Positions 39,061 to 47,634 of a stretch of DNA of 64,000 nucleotides are shown in pieces (position 1 is the first letter of the stretch; each line of letters opens with the position of its first letter). This stretch comes from Dechloromonas sp. CZR5 (lineage in GTDB: Bacteria > Pseudomonadota > Gammaproteobacteria > Burkholderiales > Rhodocyclaceae): NCBI RefSeq assembly GCF_008711155.1, contig NZ_VUYQ01000011.1, positions 1 to 64,000 on the forward strand, given 5' to 3'. The translations under genes were made by a program, and so were the position numbers. The notes under the pieces were generated by a model. The model worked only from the letters and a program-made list of their open reading frames with translations. It was not told the DNA's origin and searched no databases.

Positions 39061-40389
39061 TCAGCCGAGGTAATGAACCAGACCGAGACACAGGACAGGG
39101 AAGAAAACGAGGGCGATGATGCGCAGGAAATCCGAAGCCAGGAAGGGCATCACCCCCCAGGCCGTTTCCTTCATCGGCACATCCTTGGCGATCTTGTTGA
39201 TCACGTAGAGATTCATGCCGACCGGCGGGTGGACCAGGCCGATCTCGACAACCATCAGGGCCAGGATACCGAACCAGATCGATTTGTCCTCGATGCTCAT
39301 GCCGAAGAAATCCAACCCCATGACCATCGGATAAAAGATGGGGATGGTCAAGAGGATCATGGCCAGCGAATCCATCACGCAGCCGAGCAGGATATAGATG
39401 AGCAGGATGGAGAACAGCACGACCAGCGCCGGCAGGCCGCTGTTCTGCACCCACAGGGCCAGCTCGGTCGGCATTTGCGACAGGGCCAGGCTGGAGTTCA
39501 GCAGGTCGGCGCCGATCAGCACCATGAAGATCATGCCGGTGGCGTGGGCCGTGCCATAGACGCTCTGCAGGAAATCCTTGGTGCGCATGCCGCCCGACAC
39601 CGCCGCGATGATGCCGCAGGCTGCCGCGCCAATCGAGGCGGCTTCGGTCGGGTTGGCCCAGCCACCGTAGATGCCGACGATGACGACGAGGAAAACGCAG
39701 AGCACCGGGATGATGTTGATCTGGGCCTTGATCATTTCGCCGAACGGCACCTTCTTGCCAGCCGGACCGGCGCTGGGATCGCGCCGGACCACCAGGGCGA
39801 TGACCAGGATGTAACCGAGCGCCGCGATGATGCCCGGCACGACGGCGGCGACGAACAGCTTGCCGATGGATTCCTGGGTCAGCACCGCGTAGATGACCAG
39901 CGGCACCGACGGCGGAATCATGATGCCCAGCGTACCGGAAGCGGCCAGCGTGGCGGTCGACAGCTTGCCGGAATAGCCATTGGCCTTCAGTTCCGGCAAG
40001 GCAACCTGCCCCATGGTGGCCGCCGTCGCCAGCGAAGAGCCGCAAATGGCACCGAATGCCGCGCAAGCCGCCGTCGAGGCCATGGCCAGACCGCCGCGCC
40101 AATGGCCGATCAGCGTGCCGGCCGCCTTGAACAGCGCCTTGGACAGCCCGCCGTGCGTGGCGAACTGGCCCATCAGGATGAACAGCGGGATCACCGCCAG
40201 ATCGTAGTTGGAGACCCGGGCATAGACCAGGTTGTTCAGGGTGTACAACAGGCCGGACGTTTCGCCGGCATTCATGACCAGATAGATGCCGGCGCCGGTG
40301 ACGAACATCGCCATCGTGATATGCACGCGCACGGCCAGCATGGCCAGCAGACAGCCGAAACCGATCAAGCCGATAGAGGTACCGCTCAT
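39061..40389 (-). CDS. dctM: TRAP transporter large permease DctM
   Basis: 442 aa with about 12 membrane helices. The segments VIPLFILMGQFATHGGLSKA, ASGTLGIMIPPSVPLVIYA and GLVHPPVGMNLYVI are the DctM signature. Together with DctQ and DctP it forms a Na+-driven importer. First-in-operon placement ahead of hpaG suggests uptake of 4-hydroxyphenylacetate or homoprotocatechuate (inference). Confidence 0.95.
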   Translation of the reverse strand: MSGTSIGLIGFGCLLAMLAVRVHITMAMFVTGAGIYLVMNAGETSGLLYTLNNLVYARVSNYDLAVIPLFILMGQFATHGGLSKALFKAAGTLIGHWRGGLAMASTAACAAFGAICGSSLATAATMGQVALPELKANGYSGKLSTATLAASGTLGIMIPPSVPLVIYAVLTQESIGKLFVAAVVPGIIAALGYILVIALVVRRDPSAGPAGKKVPFGEMIKAQINIIPVLCVFLVVIVGIYGGWANPTEAASIGAAACGIIAAVSGGMRTKDFLQSVYGTAHATGMIFMVLIGADLLNSSLALSQMPTELALWVQNSGLPALVVLFSILLIYILLGCVMDSLAMILLTIPIFYPMVMGLDFFGMSIEDKSIWFGILALMVVEIGLVHPPVGMNLYVINKIAKDVPMKETAWGVMPFLASDFLRIIALVFFPVLCLGLVHYLG

Positions 40390-40929
40390 TTATCTGCTCC
40401 CCGGAATGTTCTTGGTCGGATGAAAGTGGGCATAGGCGCGGTAGATCGCGCAGACCATCATCAGGAACAGCCCCGGCACGAGCAGGGCCGTCGGGATCCA
40501 CAGCGGCAACGAGACCAGCGTCGTCACCTCTTCCGACTCGCGGGTCGCGATGGCCGACAGGATGGTGCGCCAGACCAGCAAGCCCGAAACCACGGCAAAC
40601 AGGATTTCGGCAATGCCATCGATCGGACGCTTCAGCGAATCGCGCATGTTCTCGGTGAAAAAGTCGACCTTGATGTGCTCGCCGAGCAGGGTGCAATACG
40701 GCAGGAAGGCCGTCGCGGCAACGGCCGTGCCGGCCTGCATCAGCTCGATGTCGCCGTTCACCGAGCCGAAGCCCAGTTTGCGACCAATGATCGACACCAG
40801 CGACATCGCAATCAGGGCGATGAACAGGACACCGCCCGAAATCGCCATCGCCTTGCCGGCCATGATCAGGTAGTGCTCGACCTTGTCGTGCTCCACCAGA
40901 TCATGCGGCATACCCATCGGATCTTGCAT
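40390..40929 (-). CDS. dctQ: TRAP transporter small permease DctQ
   Basis: 179 aa with four predicted membrane helices, as in DctQ. Segment GDIELMQAGTAVAATAFLPY is typical. A charged N-terminal tail (about 25 residues) precedes the first helix. Its stop directly abuts the dctM start. Confidence 0.93.
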   Translation of the reverse strand: MQDPMGMPHDLVEHDKVEHYLIMAGKAMAISGGVLFIALIAMSLVSIIGRKLGFGSVNGDIELMQAGTAVAATAFLPYCTLLGEHIKVDFFTENMRDSLKRPIDGIAEILFAVVSGLLVWRTILSAIATRESEEVTTLVSLPLWIPTALLVPGLFLMMVCAIYRAYAHFHPTKNIPGSR

Positions 40930-40951
40930 GCTGTTCTCCTCGATCCTTTTT

Positions 40952-41971
40952 TTATTTGGTCGTGCCGCTCAGCTCGCGGGCCGCGGCGATCAGCCTCTTG
41001 CCGTCGAGGCCCTTTTCGCCGACCTGCTTGGCCCACTCGTCCTCGACGCTGGCCGTCGCCTGCTTCATGGCCGTCACCTGGGTCGCGCTCAGCGTGGTGA
41101 TCTTGTTGCCCTGGGCGGCGATGCGCTTCTTGGTATCGGCGGCGACCTCATCGAACATGGCGCCGAACTTGCCGACCATCACTTCGCCGGTGGTCTTGTC
41201 GACGATGGCCTTCAGGTCGGCCGGCAGGCCGTCGTATTTCTGCTTGTTCATCAGCACGGTCAGCACCGTGGCGGTCGGATAGGCGACGCCATTGTCCGGC
41301 TGCAGGTGGAACTTGGTGACTTCGGACAGCTTGGTCGGATAGACCAGTTCCCAGGCGCCGAGCGAACCATCGACAACGCCCTTGGAAATCGCTTCGGTCA
41401 CCTGGGCCGGCGGCATGGCCACCGGCTGGCCGCCCAGCGCAGCCAGGGTCTTGGCACCGACACGGGTCGAGGTGCGCAGCTTGAGGCCGGAAAAACCGGT
41501 CAGGCCGGCGATCTGCTTGCTGGCGGTATGTACCGCCTGGCCGCCGTCGGTGTGGAAGGCGAGCACCTTGTAGGCCGCGAATTCCTGCTGCGCGTGCTGC
41601 TGGTAGTACTTCCACAGTGCCTTGGAACTGGAAGTTGAATCCTTGACCATGAACGGCAGTTCGAAGGCCTCGATGGCCGGGAAGCGACCGGCGGAATAAC
41701 CCGGGCCGGTCCACACCACGTCGGCGACGCCGTTCTTCACCTGGTCAGCCAGTTGGGCCGGCGTGCCGCCGAGCTGCATGGCCGGGTAGAACTGGCACTT
41801 GATGCGGCCGTTGGACAGCTTGCCCATCTCCTCGCACCACGGCTGCAGCACCTTCTGCTGCGTCGGCGCGGCCGACGGCAGGAAGTGGGCGATCTTGAAG
41901 GTGACTTCCTGAGCAAAAGCCGGGATGGAAACGGCCATGGCGCCAAGCAGGGCAAAGTGACGTGTGTTCAT
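40952..41971 (-). CDS. dctP: TRAP transporter periplasmic binding protein DctP
   Basis: 339 aa, first gene of the 12-gene hpa operon. The signal peptide is MNTRHFALLGAMAVSIPAFA. The TRAP signature FKIAHFLPSAAPTQQKVLQP and the ligand-clamp region around LKLRTSTRVGAKTLAALGGQ (with the conserved Arg) are present. The latter segment is usual in binders of carboxylates. GAGGAGAT precedes the start. Confidence 0.94.
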   Translation of the reverse strand: MNTRHFALLGAMAVSIPAFAQEVTFKIAHFLPSAAPTQQKVLQPWCEEMGKLSNGRIKCQFYPAMQLGGTPAQLADQVKNGVADVVWTGPGYSAGRFPAIEAFELPFMVKDSTSSSKALWKYYQQHAQQEFAAYKVLAFHTDGGQAVHTASKQIAGLTGFSGLKLRTSTRVGAKTLAALGGQPVAMPPAQVTEAISKGVVDGSLGAWELVYPTKLSEVTKFHLQPDNGVAYPTATVLTVLMNKQKYDGLPADLKAIVDKTTGEVMVGKFGAMFDEVAADTKKRIAAQGNKITTLSATQVTAMKQATASVEDEWAKQVGEKGLDGKRLIAAARELSGTTK

Positions 41972-42011
41972 TCGACATCTCCTCGAAGGGTGTGGGTCGG
42001 ACCCACATTTA

Positions 42012-42059
42012 TTAACATGTTAGTGATCAAATTAAATCACTAGGATGTTAGTGAGTCAA
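42012..42059 (-). promoter_or_regulatory. Promoter/operator of the hpa operon
   Basis: On the minus strand: TTGACT (42054-42059), 17-bp spacer, TTTAAT (42031-42036). The spacer holds CACTA-N6-TAGTG (42038-42053). A second related copy follows, CACTAACATGTTAATA, containing the perfect palindrome TAACATGTTA (42013-42022). Twenty-eight of 29 core bases match the liv operon promoter at 15105-15133. The two tandem sites look like binding sites for a dimeric repressor. Confidence 0.8.
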
Positions 42060-42075
42060 CTGCTCTTCGAATTTT

Positions 42076-42606
42076 TTACGCTTTTTTTCCCGGGGCCGGA
42101 TGGCGATAAATCTGGAAGCGGCCGCCGCGAAAATCGATCTCGTTTTCGAGATGCGCGCCGACAGCCCGCGCAACGCGGATCGAGGCCGCGTTGTCGCGGT
42201 GAATAAAGCTGATCGGCTGCTGTCCGGGATACACCTCGGCGGTCATGGCCTGCACCGCCCGGGCGGCTTCGCTGGCGAACCCCTTCCCCTGGCATTCAGG
42301 CAACAGCGCCCATTTGATCTCGCGCTCGGGAAAATCGGCGGGGTACCACAGGCCGACCGCACCGATCATTGCGCCGCCCGCCTTTTCCTCCAGCGCATAG
42401 GGACCATAACCGCGCAGCAGCCAGTGCCCGGCCAGCGTCGCCGTCAGGCGCCAGCTTTCGCCTTCGCTCAGCACCCGGCCCAGGGTATGGCGCGTGCAGT
42501 CGGGGTTGCCGTAATGGAGATGCATACGGCGCCAGTCGTCTTCACGAAACATGCGCAGCACCAGGCGCTCGGTTTCGAGTCGGGTCGGTATCTGAAATTC
42601 GCTCAT
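42076..42606 (-). CDS. GNAT-family N-acetyltransferase
   Basis: 176 aa, RimJ/RimL-like (Acetyltransf_3). It begins MSEFQIPTRLETERLVLRMF; the acetyl-CoA site region IKWALLPECQGKGFASEAA and FIHRDNAASIRVARAVGA are clear. Substrate unknown. It lies between the terminator of the aldehyde dehydrogenase operon and the hpa promoter, so it probably has its own promoter. Confidence 0.88.
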   Translation of the reverse strand: MSEFQIPTRLETERLVLRMFREDDWRRMHLHYGNPDCTRHTLGRVLSEGESWRLTATLAGHWLLRGYGPYALEEKAGGAMIGAVGLWYPADFPEREIKWALLPECQGKGFASEAARAVQAMTAEVYPGQQPISFIHRDNAASIRVARAVGAHLENEIDFRGGRFQIYRHPAPGKKA

Positions 42607-42618
42607 GGCAGGGGCACC

Positions 42619-42647
42619 AAAAAAAACCGGCCGCACGAGGCGGCCGG
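42619..42647 (-). terminator. Rho-independent terminator of the DUF1329-to-ALDH operon
   Basis: CCGGCCGC (42627-42634) and GCGGCCGG (42640-42647) form a perfect 8-bp GC stem with a 5-nt loop. On the minus strand it is followed by eight T (A-run 42619-42626). It lies 40 bp after the aldehyde dehydrogenase stop. Confidence 0.93.
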
Positions 42648-42686
42648 GAAACTCCGCAAGGAGAGATGAACTCAGAAAAAACGGGA

Positions 42687-44114
42687 TTACTTCATGATCT
42701 TCAGGGTCTGGATCGAGGTGTATTCCTCCAGCCCGTAACGACCGAACTCGACACCGATACCCGACTGCTTGACGCCGCCGAACGGGGCATCCGGCTGGAT
42801 GGCGCCATGCTCGTTGACCCAGGCGCTGCCGCATTCGAGACGCAGGGCCACCTCGGCCGCCTTGGCCGGGTCGCGGGACCAAACCGAGCCACCCAGCCCC
42901 GCCGGATTGGCATTGGCACGGGCAATCACTTCATCCAGATCACTGTATTTGATGACCGGCAGGATGGGGCCAAACGGCTCCTCATCGACCAGGCGCAGAC
43001 CATCGGTCACGTCGGCGACTACGGTCGGCTCGTAAAAATAGCCGGGCCCGGCCTTGCGCTTGCCGCCGCACAGGAAGCGGGCGCCATGGGCGCGGGCGTC
43101 CTCGGCCAGTTCCTCGACCTTGGCCAGCTGCATCGCGTTCTGGATCGGGCCGAGCTGGGTGTCGGCATTCATGCCGTCGCCGACCACCGCATTGCGGGCC
43201 AGATTGGCCAGCTCTGCGCACAGTTCGTCGTAGATGCTGTCATGCACGTACAGGCGCTTCAGGCAGGCGCAGGTCTGGCCATTGTTGTGGAAGGTAACGC
43301 CGAACAGCTTGGGCGCGACGGCCTTGACGTCGACATCGGGCAGCACGATGCCGGCGTCGTTGCCGCCCAGTTCCAGCGTCAGGCGCTTCAGGTTGCCCGA
43401 GGCGTTGGCCATGATGCGCTTGCCGGTCGCCGTCGAGCCGGTGAACACGATCTTGGCGATACCCGGATGGCCGGTCATGGCCGGGCCGACATCGGAACCG
43501 GCGGCGCCGGTGATGAAGTTGAGCACGCCCGGCGGCAGGATGGCATTGGCCAGCTCGGCGAAGCGGGCGGTCGCCACCGGCGTCATCTCGGAGGGCTTGA
43601 TGACCACCGCGTTACCGGCGCGCAGCGCGGGAATGACGTGCCAGATGGCGATCATCAGCGGCCAGTTCCACGGCGTGATCGAGCCGACCACGCCCAGCGG
43701 CTTGCGATGCACCTCGACGCGTGCCTCGGCGTTGTCCTGGATGACTTCGACCGGCAGTTGCAGGTCGGCGGTGACATGCGTCCAGGCGATCGAACCGCCG
43801 ACTTCCATGCCCGCCCCCACGCCGTTCAGCCCGCCCTGCGGCTTGCCGGTTTCCAGCGTGACCAGGCGCATCAGCTCGGGCATGTTCGCTTCGAGGGCGG
43901 CCCCCAGCGCATGCAGCAGCTGTTGCCGTTCGGCATCCGGCTTGCGGCTCCAGGCCGGGAAAGCGGCCTGCGCAGCCTTGACCGCGGCATCGACGTGGCT
44001 GGCATTGCCGGCCTGGGCCTGGGCAAAGGCCTCGCCGGTGGCCGGGTTGATGACCGGGAAAGTGGTGGCCGCCTGAACGGCCTGACCGTCGATCAGCATG
44101 GAAATGGTTTGCAT
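42687..44114 (-). CDS. Aldehyde dehydrogenase, probable arylacetaldehyde dehydrogenase
   Basis: 475 aa NAD(P)-dependent aldehyde dehydrogenase. General base E248 lies in TLELGGNDAG and nucleophile C282 in NNGQTCACLKR; TPWNWPLMIAIWHV is the cofactor segment. The family alone does not give the substrate. It is the last gene of the operon whose promoter region carries the same TATCAARAATCGG motif as the amine dehydrogenase promoters. I therefore infer phenylacetaldehyde or 4-hydroxyphenylacetaldehyde. Confidence 0.85.
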   Translation of the reverse strand: MQTISMLIDGQAVQAATTFPVINPATGEAFAQAQAGNASHVDAAVKAAQAAFPAWSRKPDAERQQLLHALGAALEANMPELMRLVTLETGKPQGGLNGVGAGMEVGGSIAWTHVTADLQLPVEVIQDNAEARVEVHRKPLGVVGSITPWNWPLMIAIWHVIPALRAGNAVVIKPSEMTPVATARFAELANAILPPGVLNFITGAAGSDVGPAMTGHPGIAKIVFTGSTATGKRIMANASGNLKRLTLELGGNDAGIVLPDVDVKAVAPKLFGVTFHNNGQTCACLKRLYVHDSIYDELCAELANLARNAVVGDGMNADTQLGPIQNAMQLAKVEELAEDARAHGARFLCGGKRKAGPGYFYEPTVVADVTDGLRLVDEEPFGPILPVIKYSDLDEVIARANANPAGLGGSVWSRDPAKAAEVALRLECGSAWVNEHGAIQPDAPFGGVKQSGIGVEFGRYGLEEYTSIQTLKIMK

Positions 44115-44147
44115 GTCGTCTCCTGTTTGATTGTTCGTGTTGCCGGT

Positions 44148-45146
44148 TTACAAGCCCTGCCCGTCGGTGATCACGCCGTGCCGCGAGAAGCGGACCAGGC
44201 CCTGCCCCGTCCATAACGCCGCGGTCAGCGACAGCCGGTCGTCGCGCTGCTTCCAGGTGAAGCTGGCCCCGCCGTCGGTGCTGTCGAGCAGCACGCCGTC
44301 CAGGCTGGTGCCGTACACATGGCCGCCGCCTTCAAGCAGATCGGTCACCGAACTCTTGCTGCCGCTGACCACCGGCTGCCAGCTACGGCCATCGTCCTGG
44401 CTGCGATAGAGCGTGCCGCGCAGGCCGCCGACGAGCAGCGTACCATCCTTGAGTGCGACGCCGGTCCACAGCGAACCCTTGTAGCCGGTGTTCAGATATT
44501 GCCAGCTTTGGCCGCGGTCACCGCTGCGCAAGACCATGCCGCGCTCGGCGGCGACGAACAGCTCGCCCTTGGCCGAAGCGAAAATCCTGAACAGGTTGCG
44601 GTCGGCCTTGCCGCCATCCGGCGGCGCCGGCAGATCGAGCGGAGCCCAGGTCTTGCCGCCATCCTGCGTACGCAGCACCAGCGACCACAGGCCGACAGCC
44701 AGCCCTTCCTGCGCGTTGAGGAAATGGACCGAGAACAACGGCCGGTCCTCTTGGGTTTCCAGGCGCTGGATGCTCCAGTTCTCGCCGCCGTCGGCCGTGT
44801 GAAGGATGGCGCCCCACTGGCCGACCGCCCAGCCGTTCTTGTCGTCGGCGAAATGCACGGCGGTCAGGGTCGAGGAGACCGGCACGGAAGCGGCCTGGCG
44901 GAAAGTCTTGCCCCCGTCGTCGGAGAGCAGGACGGTACCGTAGTCACCGACCGTGACCAGGCGCTTGCCGGCGTAGGCGGCGCCCTGGATGGGGGCCAGC
45001 GTGGCGGCGGCACTCTTCTTGGCCGGCTGGGCCTGCAGCGGTGCCGGAGCAGCCGGTGCCTGGGCCATGGCCGGGATAGTGATCAGGCTGCCGAGCAAGG
45101 CGGCGATCAGGGAGGTGGCGCGGAGCGTCATGGGTTGCTTGTTCAT
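44148..45146 (-). CDS. YCF48/Asp-box beta-propeller periplasmic protein
   Basis: 332 aa with a signal peptide (cleavage after IPAMA). It holds six Asp-box repeats (SDDGGKTF, TADGGENW, TQDGGKTW, SGDRGQSW, SQDDGRSW and STDGGASF), the pattern of the HCF136/YCF48 beta-propeller group. In bacteria such proteins often sit beside RND transporter genes, as here. The exact role is unknown. The start MNKQPMTLRATS lies 13 bp after the RND gene. Confidence 0.85.
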   Translation of the reverse strand: MNKQPMTLRATSLIAALLGSLITIPAMAQAPAAPAPLQAQPAKKSAAATLAPIQGAAYAGKRLVTVGDYGTVLLSDDGGKTFRQAASVPVSSTLTAVHFADDKNGWAVGQWGAILHTADGGENWSIQRLETQEDRPLFSVHFLNAQEGLAVGLWSLVLRTQDGGKTWAPLDLPAPPDGGKADRNLFRIFASAKGELFVAAERGMVLRSGDRGQSWQYLNTGYKGSLWTGVALKDGTLLVGGLRGTLYRSQDDGRSWQPVVSGSKSSVTDLLEGGGHVYGTSLDGVLLDSTDGGASFTWKQRDDRLSLTAALWTGQGLVRFSRHGVITDGQGL

Positions 45147-45159
45147 GGTCGGCTCCCGA

Positions 45160-47553
45160 TTAGTGGTTGAGGATGCCCGGCGCGCGGACGGGCGTCTTGC
45201 GCGGGAACAGTTTTTCAAGCCACACCGCAAAGGCCGGCAGCGCGGTCATGGCCATCACCATGTTGACCATGAACATGAAGGCGAGCAGCTTGCCCATGTC
45301 GGCCTGGAACTTGAGGTCGGAGAACGCCCAGGTGGCGACACCGATGGCCAGCGTGATGGCGGTGAAGATGGTCGCCGTGCCGACTTCGAGGATGGAATGC
45401 TCGAGCGCCTTGACGATGTTTTCGCCCTGCGACAGGTGCAGCTGCAGGCGGTTGTAGATGTAGAAGGCGTAATCGACGCCGATGCCGACGGCGAGCACCA
45501 TGACCGGCAGCGTGGCGACGGTCAGGCCGATCTCCAGCTCCTTCATGAACCAGTAGCCGATGAAGGTGCCGACGGTGAGCGGCAGGCAGCAGGCGAGCAC
45601 GGCGCGGAAATCGCGATAGACCATGGCGACCAGGAAGACGATGGCGGCATAGACGTACATCATCATCGGCATTTCGCTCTTCTCGACCTCGTCGTTCACC
45701 GCGGCCAGCACGCCGGCGTTGCCGGAAGCGAGGCGGATGGTGACGCCATCGAGCTTGTGCTCGGTGCGGAAGTCCTTGACCTTGTCGATGACGCGATTGA
45801 TGGTCGTCGCCTTGTGGTCGTTGAGGAACAGGTGCACCGCCGTCATGCTGCAATCCTTGCGCATGTAGCCGCGCATCCGGCCGATTTCGGTGGCCAGCGC
45901 CGCGTAGTTGCCCGGATCGATGGGGATGGCGTTCATCTTCGGATTGCCCTCGTTGTAGCCCTCGTTATAGGTCCGCAACTGGCCGGAGAAGGAAATGGCC
46001 GACAGCACGCCCTCGGTGTTCTGCATGTGCCAGACGAACTGGTCCTGGTAAAGGCCGAGCGCGACGTTCTCGCAGGAATCCGGTGCCGTCTCGAAGACCA
46101 CGGTCAGCCAGTCGAGGCCGGTATCGTAGGCTTCCGAAATGGCCACCGCATCGCGGTTGAAGCGGGCTTCCGGACGCAGTTCCGGGGCGCCAGGCTGCAA
46201 GGTGCCGATGACGCGGTCGCTGCTCTGCCAGACCGATACGCCGAAGACTGCGATGGTCAGCGCGATGACGATGGCGGCATTGCGCGGCTCGGCGACGCGG
46301 GCCAGGGCACGCAGCCAGCGGGCCCGCTTGTCACGCTTCATCATCGCCTTGTCGGCGTATTCCTTGGTGAAGGTAAAGTACGAGGCGGCAATCGGCAGCA
46401 TCGCCAGGTTGGTGGTGATCTTGAAGAAGACGCCGAGCGAAGCGGTGATCGCCAGTTCGCGCACCATCGGAATGGGGATCAGGATCAGCGTGATGAACGA
46501 GACGAAGGCGGTGACCAGGGCCAGCACGCCGGGAATGAGCAGGCCGGAGAAGCTGGCGCGGGCGGCCTGTTCGGTGGTCTTGCCGTGCGCCAGTTCGCGC
46601 ACGATGAAGTTGATCTGCTGCACGCCGTGCGAGACACCGATGGCGAAGACCAGGAAAGGCACCAGCACAGCCAGCGGATCGAGGCCGAAGCCGAGCAGGC
46701 GCAGGGCGCCGAACTGCCAGACCAGCGAGGTGAATGAACAGACGATGGGCAGGATGGTGAAGCGCAGCGAATGGCAGTACCAATACACCGCCCCCGCCGT
46801 CAGCAAGAGGGCCACCGCGCAGAATTCGAGCACCGACGAGGCCCCGTCGGCAATGTCGCCGATCTGCTTGGCGAAGCCGATGATCTGGATCTCGAAATCG
46901 GCGTCCTCGAACTGCTTGCGCAAGCCTTCCAGCTTGTCGTTGTACGACACGTAGTCGATCTTGTTGCCGTCCTTGTCCACCTCGGCCAGTTCGGCGACGA
47001 TCATCGCGCTGGTCTGGTCGCGCGAGACCAGCGTGCCGACGAAGCCGCCCTGGCTGGCCGAGCGCTGGATGCCGGCGATGATTTCGGAATTCAGTTGGTC
47101 CGGCGTCACGGTGCCGGAAATGATCGGATCGGCGCGGAAGCCTTCCTCGGTGATCTCATTGACGAAGCTGTTCGGCGTCCACAGCGACTGCACGCCGAGG
47201 CGGTCGACGCCCGGCAGGTAGATCACCGCCTGGGTCACGTCGTACAGGCGCTTCAGGCCGGCCTGCGTCCAAATGGTGTCCTTCTTTGCCTTGACCACGA
47301 CGTTCAGGCGGTTGGCGCCGAGCACGTCGTTGCGGTACTTGTGAAAGGTCTCGATGTATTCGTGGCCGGTCGGCATCTGCTTCTCGAAACCGGCCTCCAT
47401 GCGCAGTTGCAGCGCGAAGTAGCCCATCACGGCGGTGAACACGGCCAGCCAGATCAGGAAGGGCGTGCGGTATTTGAAACAGAAATTCTCCAGCCCGCCG
47501 AGGGTACGGGTCAGATACTTGTCGACGTCGTCGACGCTGAAAAGGTTGAGCAT
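45160..47553 (-). CDS. RND/MMPL-family membrane exporter
   Basis: 797 aa with the two-halves RND layout. The first helix lies near residue 32-52 (PFLIWLAVFTAVMGYFALQL), then a large periplasmic loop to about 240, five helices, a second loop and five more helices. The sterol-sensing-like segment ISHGVQQINFIVRELAHG-type (IGVSHGVQQINF) and GVDYAFYIYNRLQLHLSQGE are typical of HpnN/MmpL relatives. It lacks adaptor and TolC-type genes, as usual for this subgroup, and is paired with DUF1302, DUF1329 and YCF48 genes. It probably moves a hydrophobic compound or lipid. Confidence 0.88.
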   Translation of the reverse strand: MLNLFSVDDVDKYLTRTLGGLENFCFKYRTPFLIWLAVFTAVMGYFALQLRMEAGFEKQMPTGHEYIETFHKYRNDVLGANRLNVVVKAKKDTIWTQAGLKRLYDVTQAVIYLPGVDRLGVQSLWTPNSFVNEITEEGFRADPIISGTVTPDQLNSEIIAGIQRSASQGGFVGTLVSRDQTSAMIVAELAEVDKDGNKIDYVSYNDKLEGLRKQFEDADFEIQIIGFAKQIGDIADGASSVLEFCAVALLLTAGAVYWYCHSLRFTILPIVCSFTSLVWQFGALRLLGFGLDPLAVLVPFLVFAIGVSHGVQQINFIVRELAHGKTTEQAARASFSGLLIPGVLALVTAFVSFITLILIPIPMVRELAITASLGVFFKITTNLAMLPIAASYFTFTKEYADKAMMKRDKRARWLRALARVAEPRNAAIVIALTIAVFGVSVWQSSDRVIGTLQPGAPELRPEARFNRDAVAISEAYDTGLDWLTVVFETAPDSCENVALGLYQDQFVWHMQNTEGVLSAISFSGQLRTYNEGYNEGNPKMNAIPIDPGNYAALATEIGRMRGYMRKDCSMTAVHLFLNDHKATTINRVIDKVKDFRTEHKLDGVTIRLASGNAGVLAAVNDEVEKSEMPMMMYVYAAIVFLVAMVYRDFRAVLACCLPLTVGTFIGYWFMKELEIGLTVATLPVMVLAVGIGVDYAFYIYNRLQLHLSQGENIVKALEHSILEVGTATIFTAITLAIGVATWAFSDLKFQADMGKLLAFMFMVNMVMAMTALPAFAVWLEKLFPRKTPVRAPGILNH

Positions 47554-47634
47554 GATGTGCTGTCCTGCGGGAGATGATTTGTTCTTATGGTGCGGACCAG
47601 GGCGCGGCGAACCGCCCCCTGGCCATCGATCGCC

